Of a DNA stretch of 64,000 bases, positions 58,998-64,000 are shown piece after piece; position 1 is the stretch's first letter; each line of letters opens with the position of its first letter. The stretch covers positions 558,001 through 622,000 of the forward strand of contig NZ_FWXV01000003.1 in NCBI RefSeq assembly GCF_900176515.1, written 5' to 3'. Under the pieces are notes generated by a model, which saw only the letters and a program-made list of their open reading frames with translations, ran no database searches and had not been told where the DNA came from. The stretch comes from Kibdelosporangium aridum (GTDB lineage: Bacteria; Actinomycetota; Actinomycetes; Mycobacteriales; Pseudonocardiaceae). The position numbers and the translations under genes were made by a program.

Positions 58998-59753
58998 CTA
59001 ACGGAACCGGTCCACCATCACCCAGATGAACGCGACCACAGCAGCGACGGCGCCAAGGCCGCTGAAGAGGATCACCATGCTGAGCCCGCCGATCTCGCCT
59101 TCGGACAACTGCTCGACGCCTTCGACGTAGTGCGGGGAAAGCGAATCGGTCTGCTCGTCGTTGATGATGATCGTGTCGATCGCCCACCACGTCAGCCAGC
59201 CGAGTCCGACCGCGGCGACCGGTGTCGCCCACGGCAGGACGTCGTCCACCCACCCGACACCGAAATCAACCCGGCGAGCCTCCGGACAGTGGCTTTCGAG
59301 CGTTTCCGCGAGCTGCCTGGCGTCACGGGTCACGCCGGTGAAGATCAGCCGGGAACCACCGTGAAAGCTGACCGCACAACTGAAATCCCAGCCGTACCGG
59401 CGATTGCCGCCCTTCTCTCGCGGGTCCAGCCCGTAGACCTCGTCCCAGGTCCAGCTGCGCCGCCGCCCCCAGCGGACATGCGCGAAACCACGTTCATAGA
59501 CCTCGTATGACTCCGCGAACCCGCCGTAGATCGCCTTGACCAGTTGGAAAAGCGCGACCGGCAGCACCACGATCACCGGGATCAGCAGGAACGCGCCCAC
59601 TCTGCCGAAGCCCGGTCCCACGATGGAGAACACGATCAGCGCCGCGAACACGCCCGCAGGCACGGCCGCGCCGAGCAGGTAGACCAAGGCAGCGAGCCAA
59701 CGCCGCCCGTTGGCGACCGGATGGACGCTGACGAGTCCGCCAAGTGGCTGCAT
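58998..59753 (-). CDS. Membrane protein with PH-like domain, unknown
   Basis: 251 residues from ATG 59753. Two hydrophobic helices at the N-terminus ('LAALVYLLGAAVPAGVFAALIVF' and 'AFLLIPVIVVLPVALFQLVKAIY'), then a PH-like sheet region ('YEVYERGFAHVRWGRRRSWTWDEVYGLD' and 'GSRLIFTGVTRDARQLAETLE') and two more helices at the C-terminus. It resembles DUF6585-type proteins in the middle; this name is tentative. The 238-bp gap between it and the M14 gene holds nothing recognisable. No ribosome site is obvious. Confidence 0.6.
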   Translation of the reverse strand: MQPLGGLVSVHPVANGRRWLAALVYLLGAAVPAGVFAALIVFSIVGPGFGRVGAFLLIPVIVVLPVALFQLVKAIYGGFAESYEVYERGFAHVRWGRRRSWTWDEVYGLDPREKGGNRRYGWDFSCAVSFHGGSRLIFTGVTRDARQLAETLESHCPEARRVDFGVGWVDDVLPWATPVAAVGLGWLTWWAIDTIIINDEQTDSLSPHYVEGVEQLSEGEIGGLSMVILFSGLGAVAAVVAFIWVMVDRFR

Positions 59754-59796
59754 GATCGAACAGTAAACCGGTCCACTACGCGGGCTGTGACCAGTT

Positions 59797-60948
59797 TCAG
59801 CCGAGCCGTTCGATGATCGTGACGTTCGCCTGGCCGCCTCCTTCACACATGGTCTGCAGGCCGAACCGGCCCGATGTGCGCTCCAGTTCGTGCAGCAACG
59901 TGGTGAACAGCCGGGTTCCGGTTGCGCCGATCGGATGGCCGAGTGCGATGGCACCGCCGTTGACGTTCACCCGGTCGAGGTCGACCTTGAGTTCCTTGGC
60001 CCAGGCCAGAACCACGCTCGCGAACGCTTCGTTGGCCTCGAACAGGTCGATGTCGGACACGCTCATGCCAGCACGTTCCAGTGCATGCCGGGTGGCGCGG
60101 ATCGGCGCGGTCAGCATGTAGATCGGGTCAGCCCCACGAGCGGACATGTGGTGCACGCGAGCACGTGGAGTCAGCTTGTGCCGCAACACCATCCGTTCCG
60201 ACGCCACGAGTACGGCACTCGCCCCGTCGGAGATCTGACTCGCCAACGCAGCTGTCACCCGACCGTCCGGGCGTAACGGCGCGAGCTTGGCCATCTTGGC
60301 CAGATCGGTGTCCCTGCGCGGGCCTTCGTCGTGTTCGAAGCCGTCCATTGGCACGATCTCGCGCGTGAAGCGCCCAGAATCCTGCGCCTCGATGGCTTTC
60401 CGGTGACTGGCGAGAGCGAACTCCTCCATCTCGGCCCTGGACAGATCCCACCGGGTGGCGATCATGTCCGCCGACCGGAACTGGGAAACCTCCTCCGAGC
60501 CGTATCTGTGGTCCCAGCCCTGTGAGCCGTGCACCGGGGTCGGGAACCCGAACTGCTCGCCGACCACCATCGCCGAGCCGATCGGGATCTGGCTCATGTT
60601 CTGCACGCCACCGGCCACGACCAGGTCCGAGCCGCTCATCACCGCCTGCGCGGCGAAGTGCAACGCCTGCTGGCTCGAACCGCACTGCCGGTCCACCGTC
60701 ACCCCGGGGACCTCCTCGGGGAATCCCGCGGCCAGCCACGCGGTCCGCGCGATGTCCCCGGCCTGCGGGCCGAGTGTGTCCACGCAGCCGAAGATCACGT
60801 CGTCGACCTCGCCCGGGTCGACCGGGCTGTCGGTGAACAGCGCTTTGATCACGTGTGCTCCCAGGTCGGCCGGGTGCACGCCGGACAGCGCGCCGCCACG
60901 CCGTCCGACCGGAGTGCGTACGGCATCGATGATGTACGCCTCGGACAC
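59797..60948 (-). CDS. fadA6: Thiolase FadA6, ring C/D degradation
   Basis: 383 residues from GTG 60948 with a GGGAG site; the open frame continues upstream into kstR2 but without similarity. Nucleophilic Cys in 'VDRQCGSSQQAL', 'NEAFASVVLAW', His in 'GGAIALGHPIGATGTR' and Cys in 'TMCEGGGQA'. In mycobacteria FadA6 follows kstR2 and cleaves 6-methyl-3,7-dioxo-decanedioyl-CoA. The order fadA6-kstR2-ipdF-fadE30 is conserved here. Confidence 0.9.
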   Translation of the reverse strand: MSEAYIIDAVRTPVGRRGGALSGVHPADLGAHVIKALFTDSPVDPGEVDDVIFGCVDTLGPQAGDIARTAWLAAGFPEEVPGVTVDRQCGSSQQALHFAAQAVMSGSDLVVAGGVQNMSQIPIGSAMVVGEQFGFPTPVHGSQGWDHRYGSEEVSQFRSADMIATRWDLSRAEMEEFALASHRKAIEAQDSGRFTREIVPMDGFEHDEGPRRDTDLAKMAKLAPLRPDGRVTAALASQISDGASAVLVASERMVLRHKLTPRARVHHMSARGADPIYMLTAPIRATRHALERAGMSVSDIDLFEANEAFASVVLAWAKELKVDLDRVNVNGGAIALGHPIGATGTRLFTTLLHELERTSGRFGLQTMCEGGGQANVTIIERLG

Positions 60949-60962
60949 GGATGTTTCTCCCT

Positions 60963-61589
60963 TCAGGGACGGCGAACTGGCCGTCGGCGGGTCGAGATGC
61001 CGTCGAGCAGGATGCCGAGGTACTGCTCCGCCACGTCCTGCGCGGAAAGCTGGCCGCCTGGCCGGTACCAGTGCACGGCGACCCACACGGTGTCCCTGAT
61101 GAACCGGTACACCAGCTCGACGTCGAGGTCCGGCCGGAACGCCCCGGCCCGCACGCCTTCCTCGAGCACGCCGACCCAGATCTTGCGGAACTCGACGCCA
61201 CGCTCGGCGATGTAGCCGAACCGGTCGAACGTCGCCAGGTATTTGGCGTCGTTCTGGTAGATCGCGACCGCCGCGTGCTGCTTGTCGATGCTCTCCAGCG
61301 AGGCGACCACGATCGCCTCGAGCGTCGCCTTCGGCGGCAGGCCGGACTCGACGATCTGCCGGTACCGGCTGAACAGCTCGTCGAGAAAGCCGGTCAGTAT
61401 CTCGTCCACCATGGACTCCTTGGAGTCGAAGTGGTGGTACAGACTGCCCGACAGGATGCCCGCGGCGTCCGCGATGTCCCGCACGGTGGTCGCGCGGAAC
61501 CCGCGCTCGGCGAACATCTCGGCGGCCAGCCGCAACAGCTCGGCGCGACGCGCTGACACACCGACCGGCGCCCCTGACTCCTTCTTCAC
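60963..61589 (-). CDS. kstR2: TetR repressor KstR2
   Basis: 208 residues. The HTH is 'TTVRDIADAAGILSGSLYHHFDSKESM', with a TetR C-terminal domain ('AVAIYQNDAKYLATFDRFGYIAERGVEFRKIWVGVL') as in KstR2, which binds HIP-CoA. KstR2 represses the ring C/D genes. A perfect AnCAAGnnCTTGnT box is at 63528-63541 and a degenerate one at 43506-43519. It is 14 nt upstream of fadA6 and 13 nt downstream of ipdF. Confidence 0.9.
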   Translation of the reverse strand: MKKESGAPVGVSARRAELLRLAAEMFAERGFRATTVRDIADAAGILSGSLYHHFDSKESMVDEILTGFLDELFSRYRQIVESGLPPKATLEAIVVASLESIDKQHAAVAIYQNDAKYLATFDRFGYIAERGVEFRKIWVGVLEEGVRAGAFRPDLDVELVYRFIRDTVWVAVHWYRPGGQLSAQDVAEQYLGILLDGISTRRRPVRRP

Positions 61590-61602
61590 CTGCTACTCCT
61601 CA

Positions 61603-62373
61603 TCAAGGGTGTTGACTGCTCACCGACACCACCTCGCCGGTCATGTACGAGGCGAGGTCGCTGGCCAGGAACACCATCACATTCGCGACCTCCCACGGCT
61701 GCGCGGCGCGCCCGAAAGCCTCCCGCTCGGCCAGTTCGGTCAGCAGTTCCTCGCTGGTCACCTTGGCGAGGAACGGATGCGCGGCCAGGCTCGGCGCCAC
61801 CGCGTTGATCCTGATCCCGTACTCAGCCGCGTCCATCGCCGCACATCTGGTGAACGCCATGACACCGGCTTTGGCCGCGGCGTAGTGCGCCTGGCCGCGT
61901 TGTGCTCGCCAGCCGACCACCGACGCGTTGTTGACGATGGCACCACCGTCGCCTTGCTCCACCATCTGCTTCAACGCCGCCCGCGTGCACCGGAAGGTGC
62001 CGTTCAGCGTCACGTCCAGCACCCTTGCCCACTCGTCGTCGGTCATGTCCAGCACGGACTTCGTGCCGCCGAGACCGGCGTTGTTGATCATCACGTCGAT
62101 CCGGCCGAAGGTGTTCGCCGCGCCGAGCACCAACGCCTGCACCTGCTCCTCGTCGGTCACGTCGCACGTCAGCGCGGCGACCCGGCCGTCGTGCTCGCCT
62201 TTCAGCGCGTCCAGTGTCTCGGCCAGCCTGCGCTCGTGGTGGTCGCTGATCACCACGGACGCGCCTTCTTCCAGGCAGCGTCGTGCGGTGGCCGAGCCGA
62301 TCCCGGTGCCGGCGGCCGCCGTCACCACGACTGTCTTGCCTTCGAGAAGGTTGTGTCCCTCGGGATAGTTCAT
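61603..62373 (-). CDS. ipdF: Short-chain dehydrogenase IpdF
   Basis: 256 residues from ATG 62373, overlapping the fadE30 stop by 4 nt. SDR: 'VVTAAAGTGIGSATARRCLEEGASVVISDHH', 'NNAGLGGTKSVLDMTDDEWARVLDVTL', 'NNASVVGWRAQRGQAHYAAAKAG'. IpdF has been described as acting on the hydroxyl at C5 of 5-hydroxy-HIP-CoA in the first round of beta-oxidation. Its position between kstR2 and fadE30 matches Rv3559c. Confidence 0.88.
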   Translation of the reverse strand: MNYPEGHNLLEGKTVVVTAAAGTGIGSATARRCLEEGASVVISDHHERRLAETLDALKGEHDGRVAALTCDVTDEEQVQALVLGAANTFGRIDVMINNAGLGGTKSVLDMTDDEWARVLDVTLNGTFRCTRAALKQMVEQGDGGAIVNNASVVGWRAQRGQAHYAAAKAGVMAFTRCAAMDAAEYGIRINAVAPSLAAHPFLAKVTSEELLTELAEREAFGRAAQPWEVANVMVFLASDLASYMTGEVVSVSSQHP

Positions 62374-63515
62374 GCGCGAGGTTCCTTCGGCAGGCCGAGC
62401 ACACGCTCGGCGATGATGGTGCGTTGGATCTCGTCCGAGCCGCCGTAGATGGTGTCCGCGCGGCTGAACAAGTACAACCGCTGCCACTCGTCCAGGTCAC
62501 CGTCCACCGCGACCATCGACTCGGGGCCGCGAACCTGCATCGCGAGCTCGCCCAGCTCACGGTGCCACCGCGCCCACACCAGCTTCGACACTGACGCCTC
62601 GTAGCCGGGATCCTTGCGCGACAACGTCCGTAAGGCGTGCGCCCGCATCACCTCGAGACCGATCCACGACCGGGTCAGGCGCTCCTTGATAACCGGGTCA
62701 TCGATTGCTCCGTTCCGCTTGGCCAGATCGATCAAGGCGTCCAGTTCCCGCCGGAAACCGACCTGTTGTCCCAATGTCGCCACGCCGCGCTCGAAGGCGA
62801 GCGTCGCCATGGCCACCCGCCAGCCGTCGCCGACCTCGCCGACGACCATGTCCTTGGCAGTCCTGGCGTTGTCGAAGAAGACCTCGTTGAACTCCGACGT
62901 CCCGGTGAGCTGCCGGATCGGCCGGACCTGCACACCCGGCTGACGCATCGGCACCAGCAGGTACGACAGGCCGTCCCGCCGACGTGACCCTGGTTCGGTA
63001 CGGGCCAGCACGAAACACCAGTCCGCCTCGTGTGCCAACGACGTCCAGACCTTCTGCCCGGTGATCACCCAGTCGTCGCCGTCCACTGTGGCCGTTGTGG
63101 ACACCGACGCCAGGTCGGATCCGGCACCCGGCTCGGAGTACCCCTGGCACCAGAGTTCTTCGACGGCAAGGATCTTCGGCAGGAACCGGCTTTGTTGCTC
63201 CGGCGTGCCGAACGCGATCAACGTCGGGCCGAGCAGCTCCTCCCCGATGTGGTTCACACGCGCAGGCGCGTTGGCCGCCGCGTACTCCTCGTAGAAGATC
63301 ACTTGTTCCTGCGTGCTCACGCCACGGCCGCCGTGCTCCACCGGCCAGCCAAGGCAACTCCAGCCCGCCTTGGCCAGTTTTCGGTCCCACTCCCGGCGCA
63401 ACTCGTACTGCTCGTGCTCACGGCCGGGACCACCGACACCACGCAGTTTCGCGAACTCGCCGCACAGATTGTCCGCGAGCCAGGCGCGCAGCTGTTGACG
63501 GAAGTCGCCGTTCAC
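62370..63515 (-). CDS. fadE30: Acyl-CoA dehydrogenase FadE30 (HIP-CoA)
   Basis: 381 residues from GTG 63515, the first codon after the KstR2 box. ACAD fold: 'GYSEPGAGSDLASVSTTA', 'VITGQKVWTSLAHEADWCFVLART', 'FERGVATLGQQ' on the catalytic Glu helix and 'YGGSDEIQRTIIAERVLGLP'. It begins the beta-oxidation of HIP-CoA, the acid left after rings A and B are removed. It is divergent from fadD3, which makes its substrate. Confidence 0.9.
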   Translation of the reverse strand: MNGDFRQQLRAWLADNLCGEFAKLRGVGGPGREHEQYELRREWDRKLAKAGWSCLGWPVEHGGRGVSTQEQVIFYEEYAAANAPARVNHIGEELLGPTLIAFGTPEQQSRFLPKILAVEELWCQGYSEPGAGSDLASVSTTATVDGDDWVITGQKVWTSLAHEADWCFVLARTEPGSRRRDGLSYLLVPMRQPGVQVRPIRQLTGTSEFNEVFFDNARTAKDMVVGEVGDGWRVAMATLAFERGVATLGQQVGFRRELDALIDLAKRNGAIDDPVIKERLTRSWIGLEVMRAHALRTLSRKDPGYEASVSKLVWARWHRELGELAMQVRGPESMVAVDGDLDEWQRLYLFSRADTIYGGSDEIQRTIIAERVLGLPKEPRA

Positions 63516-63527
63516 GTAGGCTAGCCT

Positions 63528-63541
63528 ACCAAGCACTTGCT
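63528..63541. promoter_or_regulatory. KstR2 box between fadE30 and fadD3
   Basis: ACCAAGCACTTGCT fits the KstR2 consensus AnCAAGnnCTTGnT at every fixed base. It lies in the 39-bp divergent gap, 12 bp from the fadE30 start and 13 bp from the fadD3 start, so one site can control both. Confidence 0.85.
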
Positions 63542-63554
63542 TGAGGAGGTGAGT

Positions 63555-64000
63555 GTGCGCCGAGAAACCATCCCCGCCGCGCTCCTCGAAGCGGCCGAGC
63601 GCTTCGGTGACGCCGAAGCAGTCGTCGATGGCCAGGTCAGGCTGAGTTTCCGCGAGTTACACAGCCGCGTGATGGCAGTCGCGTACGGCCTTTGGGCAAG
63701 CGGTATCACCCGGGGTGACCGGGTGGCGATCTTCGGGCCGAACACGCATCACTGGGTGACGTCAGCACTCGGTGTGCTCTACGCGGGCGCCACTCTGGTG
63801 CCCATCAACACCCGCTTCACCACGGCGGAGACCCTGGATGTGATCAACCGCAGCGGTGCTCGAGGGTTGTTCGTGGAAGGCGAATTCCTTGGCGTGGACC
63901 GGGAGGCCGACCTGCTGGAAGCCGATGTCACGCTGGCTTCCCGAGTTCGGATCTACCGGATGCCGATGCAGTGGCCGGAAGCCACGTTCGAATCGCCGGT
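63555..64000 (+). CDS. fadD3: HIP-CoA synthetase FadD3, 5' part
   Basis: Starts at GTG 63555, preceded by GAGGAGG, and runs off the right edge after about 148 codons. The visible N-terminus ('IPAALLEAAERFGDAEAVVDG', 'LSFRELHSRVMAVAYGLWASGI', 'TLVPINTRFTTAETLDVI') matches the ANL fold and the start of FadD3. FadD3 activates HIP (the C/D-ring acid) with CoA. The divergent fadE30 and the KstR2 box support the identification. The catalytic part is outside the window. Confidence 0.82.
   Translation, partial: MRRETIPAALLEAAERFGDAEAVVDGQVRLSFRELHSRVMAVAYGLWASGITRGDRVAIFGPNTHHWVTSALGVLYAGATLVPINTRFTTAETLDVINRSGARGLFVEGEFLGVDREADLLEADVTLASRVRIYRMPMQWPEATFESP

Noticed and set aside
46823..59753. Treating the 13-kb block as a mobile element or prophage
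   Set aside because: No integrase, transposase, tRNA attachment site or flanking direct repeat was found.

Overview
The window comes from a high-GC actinomycete. The mycobacterial/rhodococcal-style steroid catabolic genes (mce4 importer, KstR/KstR2 boxes), frequent GTG starts, TGATG/ATGA stop-start overlaps and an IclR-controlled protocatechuate pathway point to the Pseudonocardiales (Amycolatopsis/Lentzea/Kibdelosporangium-like); this placement is an inference from gene content, not from a marker gene. No rRNA, tRNA, CRISPR array, transposase or integrase was seen.

Layout. 1-2.1 kb: the end of an OsmC-like gene, a Tat-exported berberine-bridge-type flavoenzyme and a small SnoaL-like protein. 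2.2-9.6 kb: aromatic catabolism, with pobA-pcaH-pcaG on the minus strand (4-hydroxybenzoate to the protocatechuate ring-cleavage product), a divergent IclR regulator, two tiny minus-strand genes, then pcaI-pcaJ-pcaB-iclR with a strong three-half-site operator in front. The decarboxylase/enol-lactone hydrolase and a dedicated beta-ketoadipyl thiolase are not in the window. 9.6-22.5 kb: one long minus-strand transcription unit that starts with an SDR, an aldehyde dehydrogenase and a second SDR and continues into a full mce4 steroid-import operon (yrbE4A, yrbE4B, mce4A-F, two Mce-associated proteins). 22.8-25.6 kb: a RibD/DHFR-like reductase and the fadE26-fadE27 side-chain acyl-CoA dehydrogenase pair. 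25.6-29.0 kb: small membrane proteins, a TetR regulator and a nitronate-monooxygenase-like flavoprotein. 29.0-37.5 kb: fadD19/echA19, another acyl-CoA ligase, a tandem DUF35 protein, ltp4, ltp3 and an SDR, which is the sterol side-chain module. 37.6-39.1 kb: a secreted carboxylesterase. 39.3-46.9 kb: cyp125, fadA5, two SDRs, and echA20-ipdA-ipdB-ipdC for ring C/D opening. 46.8-59.8 kb: an unrelated block with a membrane-embedded Pls-like NRPS coupled to an M1 peptidase, two tandem secreted GH27 alpha-galactosidases, an M14 carboxypeptidase and a PH-like membrane protein. 59.8 kb to the end: fadA6, kstR2, ipdF, fadE30 and the divergent start of fadD3, which resumes the ring C/D (HIP) module.

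How it works together. The steroid genes cover uptake (Mce4), C26 oxidation (CYP125), CoA activation (FadD19), side-chain beta-oxidation (FadE26/27, EchA19, FadA5, Ltp3/4, SDRs) and degradation of the last two rings (FadD3, FadE30, IpdF, IpdC, EchA20, IpdAB, FadA6, KstR2). Sequences fitting TnnAACnnGTTnnA (KstR) precede the side-chain and mce genes, and sequences fitting AnCAAGnnCTTGnT (KstR2) lie at the fadE30/fadD3 divergence and, degenerate, before echA20. Genes for A/B-ring opening (kstD, ksh, hsa), chsE1/E2/H1/H2/ltp2, and kstR itself are absent from the window.

Most notable: the Pls-like synthetase has an adenylation pocket that reads like a lysine pocket and is translationally coupled to a zinc peptidase. 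This suggests a poly-amino-acid (epsilon-polylysine-like) locus embedded inside the conserved KstR2 regulon. Other points of interest are several unannotated micro-genes and a 48-bp tandem repeat array that splits a dispersed intergenic element.
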